DNA from: Metellina segmentata
Lineage: Eukaryota > Arthropoda > Arachnida > Araneae > Tetragnathidae
Assembly: GCA_947359465.1 (NCBI GenBank)
Contig: OX375873.1
Location: 132,696,899 to 132,760,898, forward strand
Direction of reading: 5' to 3'
Length of the DNA: 64,000 nucleotides
A program made the position numbers and the translations under genes. Each line of letters begins with the position of its first letter. Position 1 is the first letter of the stretch. A model generated the notes under the pieces. It saw only the letters and a program-made list of their open reading frames with translations, was not told where the DNA came from and made no database searches. Below are positions 13,081 to 25,617 of this stretch, one piece after another.

Positions 13081-14520
13081 CATTTATTTTCTTTTTTTGA
13101 AAACGCTGCAAAATGTATCTATTTTTTTTTTAATGTTATTGATATAGTTTGCTTTGTCTACACTGATAATATTTATTTATAATACAAGATCCATCGCTCC
13201 ACGTGACATTGAATGGAATTATCAAGAAAAAAATAGGTTTGATACAGCATAAATTAATCATGAATGCCCTAGGAAATTAATTTATCATCCTATGTTATTG
13301 ATGAGGAAATTCGAAAACTTCCAGGTGCAAAAATGCCACAAGTAAAACTTATTTATCATAAAACTTGCAAGACTATACGCCCAAAATGTGTAATTTTGAC
13401 AGAAATGAACGTATGGGGATATTTGCAATCGCTCCGAAACACAAAATTAATTTCGCAGTAGTTACGTTAAAAAAAAAAACCACTTTTGTAGTTTGTCTTA
13501 TACCAGAAGTGCGATGAATATGAAATTGATTATATGGGTGGATATATCATGCATGCCTATTTGCGTCCGAAGTCACTTGTGGAAGCTGTGAAAGAGTTTA
13601 AATAACGTTCAGAAGATATTTTCTGTACAATTAAGTGATGCTTGCACTCTTAAAAAGAAAATAGAAGTGATGGAGATTAGAAAAGACTTAAAAGTGAAAT
13701 AGAAGTGATTAGTCTAATTACTTTTAAATCAACGTTTAATTGATTAACTCGAGCAACACCGGGTAATTTTACTAGTTATCTTTTCTATTATAAAAAAACA
13801 AAAACATTTGCAATATTTTTCAGGTTTGTTTGCTTTGTGATTGGTAATAGGGAATCACGTGATAACGAGTCGTGTGGTTCAACGGGCTAATGAATTTGGA
13901 GCACGCGCAGACGATAAACACAGTTATATTTTTTAATTAATTCATTCCTAAAATTTGAGACCACGCGCTAGAGAGTTTGCAATGTTTTCAGAAGAACCGG
14001 CAAATTCGGTTGCCGTTTTTATGGCAACAGTCGAATATGAAAATATTAAGAAGTACTATTACAACAAACAACACAGATAACCTAAAGCGTTTAAAGTTAT
14101 GATGAGATATCCTCGGAATTTTAACAATATGTTGTGCTAAAATATTTCGTTTTTTCTGTGGAAATAAGATGTTTTGTTCTTGACGTTTTTTAAAGCATTT
14201 TGTTTTTATTTACACTATACTTCCGTGTATGAGCCGAGAATTTTTGGAACGTTTTCTAAAGCTAAAGTACTGGGGTCGGCTTACATACGGATCTGCTTAT
14301 GTCTCGTAAAAAAAAGTAAGCAATTTTCCGTTACTCGGGCGCATTCCATAAATATCGCAATGGGAAGAGTGTAGGAAACCTTCAATTAATGCCGTACTAG
14401 TGGTCCGGGATCAATCCAGCATCGATACATACGGGGATGGATTGTGAAGCAATCCCCTACCCCTAATTACTGAAAAGTAGTATAGTTCGCAAAGCTAACT
14501 AAATATTATTGCGTATCAAT
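13081..14520. other. Non-coding stretch, possible body of a Helitron-type element
   Basis: No gene is recognised. The last part (about 13860-14400) is GC-richer and leads directly into the Helitron-type 3' terminus at 14521-14567, so some of it may belong to that element, but I could not identify its 5' end. Confidence 0.3.
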
Positions 14521-14567
14521 CATCGGGGGTTGACGAGCGAAAGCGACCAGGGGGCAGAGCCCCCTAG
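14521..14567 (+). mobile_element. Helitron-type 3' terminus
   Basis: A GC-rich terminal region contains CGAGCGAAAGCG, then the hairpin GGGGGCAGAGCCCCC, and ends CTAG followed by T. This is the expected end of a Helitron (terminal CTRR with a hairpin just upstream, insertion between A and T). The same structure in inverse orientation forms the left end of the element at 58469-59115, with only small differences, so the two are probably related. The matching 5' TC end was not located. Confidence 0.6.
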
Positions 14568-16929
14568 TATATAAAATTTAAGGTCGGTAATAAAATAACA
14601 ATAATACAATGTTCTTTATACATATGAAAATATTACATACTATACACAGTTTACTGCCGTTGTCAACGTGAAGGTGACTCACTACAAGATTAGCAATGTT
14701 GAGTTAAAAATTAGTAAGTTTCCGCCTTAAACCACACTGGAATTCTATGTGTAGCTTATTTTTTGTTTTGTTAAAATGAAAATAACATAACTGAGACAGC
14801 TTCAACCATGTACGACCTTGCATATGCAAGCAAAATGGGGTGTATCACTACAGAAGTTTTTCGATATTTTACTACTGCATTTATATGCTTACAAAAGTAA
14901 TTTAAAACTTTTGTTTAAAAAGCGTCTAAGCTCAAGATCAACTGACAATTAAATACGTTTATCTTGTAAGTTAGCTTCGATATTTTCAATATCTAATTCA
15001 ATTTTTCTAATTGACCCCAGAGTCCTAATATACCCCTAACAATGTTATATCGATCACTTTGGCAACACGGATGTAGATTATATATTCCTCTGATGTTCGA
15101 CATTTGTGTTTTTATCGACCATGGCCTAGTATTTTCTGTCTTAACGTCCATTAGTACTGTCCCTGGGTACATTGTTAGATGCACTTCGTTCCTTGTAGAA
15201 TTTTGATTTGATTAGGAAAGTGTCTTTTGAAGTGGTTATTTATGTTTAAAAAAATCAGAACAGTACTGGGCTATCCATGAAAAATGAAAAGTCGAAAGTG
15301 TTACAAAAAAGCGTTACAACTGTTTTATCTCAATATTTCAAAGCTAGAAAAAACATCCAGAAAATAATTATAGGGTGTCCCTATCTGTTATGACTTTCGG
15401 AACGAATGCGGATGCAAATTGAGCGTGGGGGAGGGGACCACAGCATGTTGAAATGTCATGGTGCTGGGTCAGTTATTGCCATATACCGGCAACATGAAGT
15501 CACTGATACACTACATTACCACTTCGGATTTCATGGAGTGATAACGGCATAAGTGGTCTCATTCGAAAAGTAATAACTATGTTATTAAATTGAACAATTA
15601 ATATCGATTGCCCTTTCATCGTTAAAATTGCAGATTAATTGTTGAATGTTCACAATGAGCAAGCACTCGAATTTCATAAGTTTGCTTCATTCATCCCGCA
15701 ATGCAACTATTCACATCAAGAATACAGTTTGCCTCCCAGACACAACCTACCAATTCTTTGAGTTTGGATTTAGTTTCTTTAAATAAGAAAATCAATTTTC
15801 AGACAATTTTTCTTGTTGTAATATGATGGCCCCGGTGAAAATATCGGATTCAGCCACAGTATTTTCTTTCATGGAGGGAGGGCACAATTTGCGTTACAAA
15901 GATTCATCACTGGGTGTTTTTGCAGATATGGTTATAAATCTAAGATGTTAAGTTAACGGATTTCCTTTCTAGTCTCTTTTAACTTACACTGAACTTATAG
16001 GAGCTCATAATTTATCTTTACATTTACGTCCATCGTACATTAAACTTCGTACATTTTTGTATGCCATAAAATAAATACTAATACTAATACCAGTTTCTTA
16101 ATACTAATACCTTCCTTTTCAATGACTATGAAAACACGATAATGACCATAAAATATACTAAAATATCTCGACATTACTGAGAAGTCTAATGAAAACCAGC
16201 AATGTCAAGATTAATTATTCATCACCTAAAATTATTCCTTACCGAATTCCATTTATTGTCAACTCTAATTATTCATTAGCCAAAACCTTTTTTAACAGAG
16301 TAACGCGTCATGAATTTTTAGTTTCAATAGCCATTTCTATGCTCAGAAGTCAAATAAATGTATTCTTTACTCCCAACTACGCGAAAAACCCTCTTCCAAG
16401 TTGTGTCAGAATACCAAGGAAATGAACGTTCTGAGCAACAAGGCTTTCATCAAGAACTTCCGAAAGAATTCGACATAAGACATTCTTCGAAGTGCCCGAG
16501 GAAGACAAAAACCAGTTTCGCATCCTGCCTCTGTTTTGAATCTGGAGAATAACAAGCTGGTAGTAGCAGACAGAAACTCTTTCGGTAATTTAATGATTTA
16601 ATTCCCTTCCACGATGAAGAGGTATCGTACATTGTTTCCAGGATCTTGGAAATTCCAGTGCAATGTCTGGAAAGCTGTGATCTTGTTTCCCCTTAAGAGG
16701 AATTCGCTCGTTAATCTGAAGAAGTTCGTGAGAGTTGAAGTTTTCTTCACCCCAGCAGTAAGATACACCGTATTTAAATTTGTCGGTGAGTAAAGATAAC
16801 TGAGACTTCACAATTCGTCAAAAGTAGAGAATGTAGTGTATAACTTTTTACATAATTACTCACTTACAACCTGTTTATCTGAGTTAATAAGTTAAAAAAG
16901 CAATCAAATATAACAAAAAATGTTCATAG
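14568..16929. other. Non-coding stretch with GC-richer islands
   Basis: Two islands stand out, about 15000-15200 and 16390-16815, each with short frames in several phases and no recognisable protein. TATAGGGTGTCCC at 15369 resembles one end of the CAGGGTG elements described below, but no partner inverted end was found. The rest is AT-rich. Confidence 0.4.
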
Positions 16930-16934
16930 TTAAT

Positions 16935-17025
16935 ACTCCTGGTAGTTGTCTAGATGAGGTAGCTCGTCATTAGAAAAACTGGTCAGATCATGGCGGACGA
17001 GATACCAGGTCATTAGAAAAAAAAC
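16935..17025. repeat. Dispersed TATCTCGTC/GACGAGATA motif cluster
   Basis: The segment carries GTAGCTCGTCATTAG, AACTGGTCAGATCATGGC and GGACGAGATACC. Closely similar units recur at 19575-19780 and 56695-56960 and singly near 63205. The core is a palindrome, GACGAGATATCTCGTC, best preserved at about 19710. Confidence 0.5.
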
Positions 17026-17780
17026 AGACTAACAGATAACGGATGCCGAAGGAAATATAATGTTTCAATGCACTAAGCAAGACCTGTTTAATGCAATACA
17101 ATTGACTTGTTATTAGCATACGAATTATATAAAAGGTTCTAGTTTTAAAGTGCTTAAAATTTCGAAAATATTAAAAATACATTGAAATCATCACTCGAAT
17201 TCAGATCGACACACCCAGTTTTAATTCACGGCATTTGGAAACTATATGTTGAGTTTGCCACAATAACGATTTGTTGCATACCTCGAAGTTTACAGCAGGA
17301 ACAAAAGTGCGTTCAATAATGCTGATGTCAATATTGCATGGTATGTATAACATAAAACTTTATCCCACTCACCGTTCCGTAAATTTGGATAAGCGTATTC
17401 AAGGGATTGATTCGTCGCCGAGAAATCGTCAACTTTCTACTTCCGTACGCGTGAAATATGATAAGGGTGATTCATTCAGCAAAGTCCAAATCGATATTGT
17501 ATTTTTTATAATAATTTTATCCTTTAGGGTCTCTCAAGGTTGATTGTGTAAAATTTCAAATCGAAATTCATGAAAATTGGTTCAGTTACAAGCCATTAAC
17601 AGACTCGGGAGTTGAATTAACTTTGCTCTATGGAAACACAGCGAACTATTGCCTACGGTAAGGGATCTGTAGCGTCACTAGTAGGCATAGCAATAATATT
17701 TTAATTGCAAATAGGGCTGCAGTAAGTAAATCACTCAACTTGTTGTTCGAGTAAAAAATATATATAAGGAAAAGAAAATG
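17026..17780. other. Non-coding stretch, no gene seen
   Basis: A 90-codon plus-strand frame (17271-17543) is open but has no recognisable domain, no signal peptide and a low-complexity C-terminus. The rest is AT-rich. Confidence 0.45.
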
Positions 17781-17976
17781 TGGTGGAGTGGTCGTTCACG
17801 GTAAGAAGGCGATCTTTCGCCAAATATGGTAACCTTCACCTTTGGCGGATTTTCTTCACATCTGCCGTTTTTGTTATGGCAACCCTATATGCTGTTACGG
17901 AATTCGGCCGCCATCTTGATTTGGCGACAAAAATTAGTTGGCAACAAACGTCTTACCGTGAACGACCACTCCACCA
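17781..17976. mobile_element. 196-bp MITE with perfect 26-bp TIRs
   Basis: The first 26 bp (starting TGGTGGAGTGGTCGTTCACG) and the last 26 bp (ending CGTGAACGACCACTCCACCA) are perfect inverted repeats. The element is flanked by the direct repeat AAAATG on both sides (17775-17780 and 17977-17982); read one base further in, this becomes an 8-bp duplication with one mismatch (GAAAATGT versus AAAAATGT), which would fit a hAT-type target. The interior is GC-richer than the flanks and also partly symmetrical (GGCGATCTTTCGCC). The identical ends suggest a young insertion. The 74-codon frame across it is not a gene. Confidence 0.85.
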
Positions 17977-18069
17977 AAAATGTTTTTTTTTTCTTATGAT
18001 GTGATGTATATACGAATCCATGTGATGTACGAATAAAATAGGTTTGTTAGCGAAGTTGCTCAATGAACT

Positions 18070-18365
18070 TTTAAGTTTGCATTAGTGCAGGGGATAACAA
18101 ACATAACAGATCAAACCCGAAGAGAAAGATCCGAGGACAAAACTTCGTCATTTTGAACCAAGGTTGGAGGATGAGTTAACACCGGAACTGCCACTCCGCT
18201 CTCCAAGCTTCCACACCACGACAAGTTGAGGACATTTGAGGTCAGCAGAAATTGAACGTGCATCTGACCCCCCCTATACACGATGGTCTACGGCTGGATT
18301 CAAATTTGCAAACCCTCCGCTTTTTAATCCGGTAGTGACGTCTATCAAATTAACAGACTCGACGG
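18070..18365 (-). mobile_element. SINE copy (minus strand)
   Basis: Matches the common SINE body in reverse: GAGAAAGATCCGAGGACA, TTTTGAACCAAGGTTGGAGG, CTCCAAGCTTCCACACCACG, ACATTTGAGG, then ACGTGCATCTGACC, with a degenerate tRNA-like head at the right end (CAAACCCTCCGCTTTTTAAT). The copy is clearly diverged. Confidence 0.8.
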
Positions 18366-19570
18366 CATGCTGATGCATAATTTACAGGATGTGCCAGTTT
18401 ATAAAATTGAAAATTCCATGAAGCCGATTCACTGTTAAAAAAATATGATCACAGAACGCTTCATTTTTGCTCGAAACTATAGCTTAACTCATAATGACTG
18501 CTCTCTAAAATTTCACCACAAGCTCTTCTTAGTGATTCCGAAACCATCCCCTCAAACAATCACGAATCCGGAAGAGAGGTTGGATGTTGCCCCATAGATT
18601 ACTGTTCCTCGCCCAGCACGCAATTTAATGTTATTAGATGCTGATCCATGATACCAGCTATTAGTTTCCTAGATCTGCAAGTGCCGATGTCTAATATTAC
18701 CTGATACCATTAATCCATCAAACTCTCTACTTCGAAAAAATTTGCAGACCAATATTTGACCGAACGCTGCTTTTGTTCGCTCAAATTTATTTTTCTTCTA
18801 CCCCTTAAAGTCTGGTCTAGAATTCCAGACAGCGCCTGAATCCAGCTCCCTACCTACGAGTTCGTAACCTCGAAGTGCCACTTGAAAACAATCATCAAAA
18901 CAACTAACCCCGTCTAAAGAGTTTATTCTCGCTATTAGAAACGTCGCCATATGAATTCGGAGGACAGTCCCCGTAATGGCCATTTAACGTCCTGATAATC
19001 ATGAGCCAATCATTTTTCGAGCTAGTCCTAGCCCTCTGTACCCCATCCCCCCAAATGAATCGGTATTTCAAACCTGTCCAGGAAATTTAGATACTCTCAC
19101 TCGCTTGATACACGGAATGTCATAGAAATTGCGTTTTAGCTTCGCAATGCAATCAGTGATTGCATAACTTATCGGCTTTTGACGATGCGGAGCTCTTTGA
19201 TTGATGAAGCCCCCGAAAGAGCATGGATGGGCTGTTTTGAGAGGACTAATTATCATGGACAACACCGAAAGGAACGCCATTATGTATTCAGCCGACCACC
19301 GCTCGACCCTCCAAAACATTCGACTCTCGCTGTGACTCCCTCCCCCGCGAATACATATTTAGTTATGGACACTTGGTGGTAATCAACAGTGATAGACTGT
19401 TTCTCTTAATGACAGTTATAGATATTCATGTGTTCGTTAGATGCTTGAGATAGGATTGCTGTAAGGTAAGTTTGGCGATTCAGGTGTGTGAGTTTACAAC
19501 GAAGTAGGGACTCCTTGAAATAGATTTAAAGCAAATAATGTTAGATTAACTGACATATATTTTAGCTTTT
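18366..19570. other. GC-richer region without a recognisable gene
   Basis: About 1 kb from 18440 to 19400 has more balanced base composition than its surroundings and several frames of 60-83 codons on both strands, none with a recognisable domain. Because it lies close to the dpr exon it could hold regulatory or conserved non-coding sequence, but nothing in the DNA proves that. Confidence 0.35.
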
Positions 19571-19574
19571 TTTA

Positions 19575-19790
19575 ACCGTTCAAGTGGATTTGACGTAATA
19601 TCTCATAGATCAAGATCTGAATAATTCCGCCAATGATGACATACATCGTTATTTAGGTATTGCAGATTTTTATACGTTGTCCACATATAGATATAGTCAT
19701 TTTTCTTCAAATGACGAGATATCTCGTCTATAAAGATGTGGCCAGTTTTGCTTATGACGAGATACATTGTTAAGACCACTACCTAGAGTA
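19575..19790. repeat. Dispersed TATCTCGTC/GACGAGATA motif cluster
   Basis: Contains ATATCTCATAGATCAAGATC, a perfect palindrome GACGAGATATCTCGTC at about 19713, and ATGACGAGATACATTG. The spacing of 50-70 bp between motif copies resembles a decayed minisatellite. The same units recur at 16.95, 56.8 and 63.2 kb. Confidence 0.55.
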
Positions 19791-20022
19791 TTGAATACAG
19801 AACCGTAATACATATTTCTAACCATCTTGGTGATGTTTAATGCAAGGTACTGAACATTATACAGCCGTCTGAATACTGTGAGCTATTTGCGAAACAAAAG
19901 TTATTTGGGAAAATTCATTATAAACTGTCTATGAAAGAGGAAACATAATCTTTGTTTTCTTGAAATCATCGAGTGTTTTCATGAAGCTAACAATTTAATC
20001 TGCTCTTCATTGAAAGTATGAC

Positions 20023-21137
<1,115 letters not shown>

Positions 21138-21355
21138 TGCCCCTACAGTGCGGTCACCAAGTTGCCGTATCCTGCAGTGTAGGTAAGCTGTCTTGCCCAG
21201 TTGAGCTGTGACATTCTTCTCAGTGCTGTTGTCAAAGTAGGGGCGATAGTGGGGGTCGTCCCAGTAGGAGTTTGGCCGAGAAGGGGGTTCGATCTTGTTC
21301 CCACCAAAACTGCGTTCAGTACGTGTCAGCAAGTGTTCTCCGTTAGGGTCTGAAC
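21138..21355 (-). CDS. Internal exon of a Dpr-family immunoglobulin cell-surface protein (partial gene)
   Basis: A 218-bp exon on the minus strand, phase 1 at its start and phase 0 at its end, encoding 72 complete codons. Residues 38-41 are PYFD, followed by glycosylation-type sequons NST (42-44) and NVT (47-49), then LGKTAYLHC (52-60) with the B-strand cysteine at 60, and LGDRTV (65-70). This is the hallmark start of Ig domain 1 in the arthropod Dpr (defective proboscis extension response) family, GPI-linked or membrane synaptic recognition proteins that bind DIP partners. About 37 residues before PYFD form a linker. The acceptor is TTATTTACAG with a branch-point-like TACTAAT about 23 bp before the exon. 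The best donor is GTAAGT at 21137; an alternative GTAGGG lies 9 bp upstream. The expected following SW.R.RD segment is absent, as it should be in the next exon. I do not assign a paralogue number. Confidence 0.88.
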
Positions 21356-21434
21356 CTGTAAATAAGAATTGATTAGTACACTTTGTCTGCAACCACTGAT
21401 AAAATATTTACTGCACCAAGTACATTTTAAATAA

Positions 21435-21675
21435 AAAAACACGTATTTGAACTATGGTTAGAGGACGAGATCACACCTCAGCTGGTACCCGACTCCGAAC
21501 TTAGACACCATAACAATGAAAGGACATTTTATGCCATGACAGATTAAATGTGCATTATCCCCCTTTGAATACGACTGTCTTTGGGTGGATATGAATTTAC
21601 AACCCTCCGTTTTTCAATTTTTTTCTACTGTTCCAACTGGACTACCGTGGTCCGACAACTGATGTAGCAACATAC
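21435..21675 (-). mobile_element. SINE copy (minus strand), truncated
   Basis: Reverse-strand match to the common SINE body: AGAGGACGAGATCACACCTC, AGCTGGTACC, AGGACATTTTATGCCATGAC, GACTGTCTTTGGGTGGAT, then a head region ending GTTCCAACTGGACTACCGTG (A-box-like on the minus strand). The 3' tail half of the element is missing. It lies about 80 bp upstream of the dpr exon's acceptor, in the intron. Confidence 0.75.
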
Positions 21676-21744
21676 TTAGTTTGTAAAACCGGTTGCAGCA
21701 GCTTATATTAATATCTGCATCTGAAAGATTTCACAAGAAAGTAT

Positions 21745-21945
21745 AACTTTGGGGCCAGATTGGTTGGTTTTGGGTTTTATATTGCAAGGACTGTATTTGG
21801 CCAAGGTTCCCCAAACACATAGGGAGTTTGGTAAAAAAGCAAAAAGTAGAAGGGAAGACCAGGGTAAATCAGAACGTAGGGCTTGTAGGTCGGGTACTTC
21901 GGAATGTGTGACCAGGAAAGCAATAAAAAGGATTTTATAACATGT
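21745..21945 (+). repeat. GCGCAA-hairpin dispersed repeat copy
   Basis: Starts GATTGGTTGGTTTTGGGTTT, then CAAGGACTGTATTTGGCCAA, followed by a purine-rich AAAAAGCAAAAAGTAGAAGG region. The same order of blocks is found at 41905 and 38480. The 63-codon frame here is a repeat artefact. Confidence 0.5.
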
Positions 21946-22985
21946 ATGCAGCAGTCAGATAAGTAGTCTAAATGAGCAATAGTTACGATTATATTTTAAT
22001 GAATCCATTCGCACCCCTGGTAAGAAAAAAAACACAACTCAAAATTGCAGAATTTAAAAGACATCAACTTAAAGGATAAATAAAACTTGTATAGAAATAG
22101 TATAAGATTCTTTTAAATTTTAGGTAAGTATTTATGGTGGTAACTTGAATTATATATTCTATAGAATAGTAATATAACACTCTGGGGCACCTAATACATA
22201 TTTTTCAAAGACATAACATCAAAAGTTTTATTTTTGGACCTGTGGCACTTTTCTTGCCGGTTTGCACATTGTTTCTACTCGTATGGACATCAATATAAGT
22301 ATTTGTACTAACTATTCGATGCACTAAGAGCGACCCATTGCTAAAACCAAAAGTCAGGTATATAGAAAGCTTTATATTTCCCATCCCCGCAAGGTGTCCT
22401 TTTTTATGCGAAATACAAAGGGTAATGAAAACCGATTTCACTGAAAACTAGCATAAATTAGGGACAAAGCATATTCGTCAAAAACAAAGGAGAATAAATA
22501 TCTTTAAAATGTCCAGTGTTCCAATAATGCACAGTTCTTATCTTAAAAGGGTTTTATATTTATTTATTAAAAAAGTCTTTAAATGTATTTGTATGACGCC
22601 TATATTACGTAAGATATACGTAAACTAACTTTCTCTTTAACAGATTTTTAAAACAAAAACACATTCTACGTAAGTATCTTATACAATAATATAAATATAG
22701 AAAGTTTATAGTATTACTTTTAATTGGAAATACTTCATCTCTTTCATTGCGAGTAAAAAAACAGCGAACCAGAAACAATTAACTTGATAAATTCTCTTTT
22801 CTTTAAAAAAAAAATTAGAAATAACGAAAATCAATCGGACACGAGAACTCGCGATACCCAATAAGGAAAGATGAACATTTTCATTAATATTAAATGACTT
22901 TAAAATACAAATAGAAGCTCTGGAAGAATTGCAGAGGAAACAGGATTCAAAAAGAGAAGGAGAACGTTTATTTCCGAAATAAAGT
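21946..22985. other. AT-rich non-coding stretch, no gene seen
   Basis: Frames of up to 105 codons on the minus strand (22706-23023) are low-complexity and match nothing. No repeats were recognised. Confidence 0.5.
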
Positions 22986-23400
22986 ACCCCTCGAATCGAA
23001 GCATTTCTTTTCGAGAGTAACATTTTTCAAATTTTTCGATCCTTAATGCGAGACCGGTATTCGGTGCAATTGTAAGGATCAATTTATCAAGGAAATCCAG
23101 AAAATTCCCGAATGCTCTCTACCTTTGAAGGTAAATGTCGGATTTTAAAAAGGAGGTATCATTAAAAAGATTTAGAATTCCTTCGATGTGGAATGCATTC
23201 GGAAATTCCTGTACGGCAGCGGAGTGGAATTTTCTTTCACGTTCGTTTCCTCTGATGCGATCCGTTTACTTTTGTCCTCTTGCATATTTCAGAAGTTGCG
23301 AGTGCGCGCGCTTTTGATCCGAGGAGAAAAGGCCGGCAAACACTTAATTTTTCTTCGCTATTTTATTTCACTTTATTAAAAGTTAAAACGCATTGAAATT
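22986..23400. other. GC-richer island, no recognised gene
   Basis: Several short frames overlap on both strands (for example 22900-23082 minus, 23135-23317 plus and 23188-23379 plus), none with a recognisable product. Its general look resembles the islands at 6945, 34790 and 55170. Confidence 0.3.
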
Positions 23401-23582
23401 CCCAATGAAAGCATCCGTCAGTCCGGAATATATGTGTGATGGCCATGCCCCGATGTGTAACCTCCAGAGGGCTCAGAGGCAAATGAAGAAATTGAAAAAC
23501 GTCGGTTAAATGCGACGAACAAGAAACTTAAGTCTATAATGCATTCACAAATGCCGAGCTTGTGGAAAGGATTTCTCTTAAA

Positions 23583-24230
23583 TCTTTATTGAAAATAAAT
23601 ATCAGAGTAAATGTAATGCTGTCCTTATTTTGACTTCGACATAGAATGCCATTTACAAATGTTGGGCTAGTAGAGAGGAATGTGTTCCAATTAACTCTAT
23701 GAAGGTTTAACACGCATATAATCTTCAGTTAGATTGCATAACTTCTTAACATTTTTTATCTTCTTGACTAATGGAATCTTTCTTATGATTCTCTCAGCCA
23801 ATACTACACGCGGTTATGTAACATGTTTGAGATTTGTAGGGAAAAGGCACAACCACATTCAGAAAACAAGCTACGCCCAAGGGGTTAAATCTTTATTGAA
23901 AATAAATATCAGAGTAGGCTGAACGCAATCTTTACAATGAATTCGACTTATTCCAAGGAATGCCATTTACAAATGTTGAGACTGTACAGATGAATGCGTT
24001 CCAACTAACCCTTTGAAGGGTTAACACGCATATATTATTCCGGTAGCATACCATCTAAATATCTTTTATCTTCTTGACTAATAGAATATTTCCTATGATT
24101 CTCTCATGCAATACTACATGTGGTTATGTAGAACGTTTGTGATTTGTAGGTTAAAAGCAAAACCACAGTCAGAAAACACGCAACGTTCAGAGGGTTAGAT
24201 CTTTATATAAAAAAATAAACACCACAGTAA
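23583..24230. repeat. Tandem repeat, period about 308 bp, just over 2 copies
   Basis: TCTTTATTGAAAATAAATAT starts at 23583 and again at 23890; a decayed third start (TCTTTATATAAAAAAATAAA) is at 24200. Between them GAATGCCATTTACAAATGTT, AACACGCATATA and ATTCTCTC.GCAATACTAC recur in register. Copies differ by many substitutions, so the duplication is old. Confidence 0.85.
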
Positions 24231-24504
24231 GGTGGATATGGTTCAGATTTATACATTTTGCATATTCCATCGAATATCTGAAAATCTCACTCAACTACGT
24301 AATTGAAACATATTAAAGTCGGACATTGAACATTTCACTGCATGTAATAAGTGATTTCGTTGTTAAAGTTTACCTTCAAAATTATTGTTACTTCTATATT
24401 TTGAAAGTTATGAACGTATTCATCATGCACGGTTAGAAAATGTTTTTGATTAAAAGAAAATAAATTTCTGAATGACGCTGTACATGAATACATTTTTCAT
24501 TTCA

Positions 24505-24985
24505 AAAAATGTAATACGTTTAGTCTTATAAAAAAGTGCAGGAACTAATCTCATCACTACTCTCCTAGACGCATAAATACATCAAATAAAATAATATTTA
24601 ACTATCCTTATATATTTATGTAAACATATATCTAGGTTATTTATTTACTAAATAAACCACTTCAAAGTTTAGTGCGTTTAGTTTCATATAACGGGTGATG
24701 TTACTCATCTTCTCACTACCCTGCTAGACACTTCAGTATATTAAATTAGGGAATATTTTACTACCCTGACCAGTTTCATGTAAACATATCTGAGTTATTT
24801 ATTTTCTGAACAAGCCGCTTCAAAATTTAGTACGCTTCGTTTTATATTACGTGATGGGACACATTTCCTCACTACTCTTCTAGACACATCGGTATATCAA
24901 ATTAGGGAATATTTTATATCCTGGCCAGTTTTATGTAAACATATTTAAGTTATTTATTTACTAAGTAAACCACTTCAGTGGGATA
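24505..24985. repeat. Tandem repeat, period about 157 bp, about 3 copies
   Basis: TATGTAAACATAT-type segments at 24617, 24777 and 24932 mark the period (160 and 155 bp). Each copy also has TCACTACTCTCCTAGAC or its variant, TTAGGGAATATTTTA, and AACCACTTCAAAGTTTAGT. Copies are clearly diverged. Confidence 0.85.
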
Positions 24986-25274
24986 ATACTTCGCATGTCT
25001 CACCAACCCGAATGAGTTAAAATACAGCTACATAAACCCCAAGAATTGTGTTAACATCTGGAGTGCATTTTGTGGAAACGTGCGTTATGACGTAAATGCA
25101 ATAATACACACAACTCTCGCAAATATCATGAAATTCAAGAGGTAATAAGTTTGACTAAGTTCTCATTTGTGTACCTCTTGCATAATAAATGTTACTGCTT
25201 CAAAAACGCGACACATGAATTCCAGAATAGAAGCACTCTAGCCAATGCTGTAGAAACACACTTCTCCCATTAAG

Positions 25275-25617
25275 AGAGGCCGAACGACCGGTCAGTTGGT
25301 TAAGGTGTTAGTCTATAGATCGTAAGGTTCTTGGTTCGAATCCAGGTCAGTGCATGGATAATTTGTAAGCGTGTGGTGTAGAGGCGGCTGGTGCATCTTA
25401 AATCTGCCATGGCTGAAAGTCCTTACGTTGGGTTGATGTGGAAATTTAGCGAGCGGGATGCCAGCTCAGGTGTGTGTTGTCTCGTCATCTGATCGTGGTT
25501 CAAAATTGCGTTTTGTTGTCCTGGGATCTTTCCCTTAAGGAATTGATCTCGGACAATCATCAATAGCCCTTTGTGCTGCTCTAGTACGACGTTAATTAAA
25601 ATTACCTTACCTTACCC
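25275..25617 (+). mobile_element. Full-length tRNA-derived SINE (head type I)
   Basis: The 5' end is a tRNA-like region with an A-box-like CGGTCAGTTGGTTAAGG and a perfect B-box GGTTCGAATCC about 35 bp downstream, the internal RNA polymerase III promoter. The body follows (GTGTGGTGTAGAGGCGGCTG, GATGTGGAAATTTAGCGAGC, GCCAGCTCAGGTGTGTG, GTGGTTCAAAATTGCG, GATCTTTCCC, GCTGCTCTAGTACGACG). It ends in the simple tail TACCTTACCTTACCC. This is the best plus-strand example in the window. SINEs are mobilised by LINE reverse transcriptase in trans. Confidence 0.9.

Noticed and set aside
14990..15190. Minus-strand 63-codon ORF in the island near 15.1 kb
   Set aside because: No recognisable domain, and the segment is short and isolated.
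15369..15400. Fourth CAGGGTG-type element
   Set aside because: Only one end-like motif (TAGGGTGTCCC) is present and no inverted partner was found within about 2 kb.
18798..18983. Further dpr exon on the minus strand downstream of 21138
   Set aside because: The frame has two Cys and a plausible composition, but lacks the expected SW.R.RD start or other Ig signature and no matching splice sites were seen.
25275..25350. Functional tRNA gene
   Set aside because: A- and B-boxes are present but the sequence continues into the shared SINE body and ends in a simple tail; I could not draw a full cloverleaf with a proper acceptor stem.
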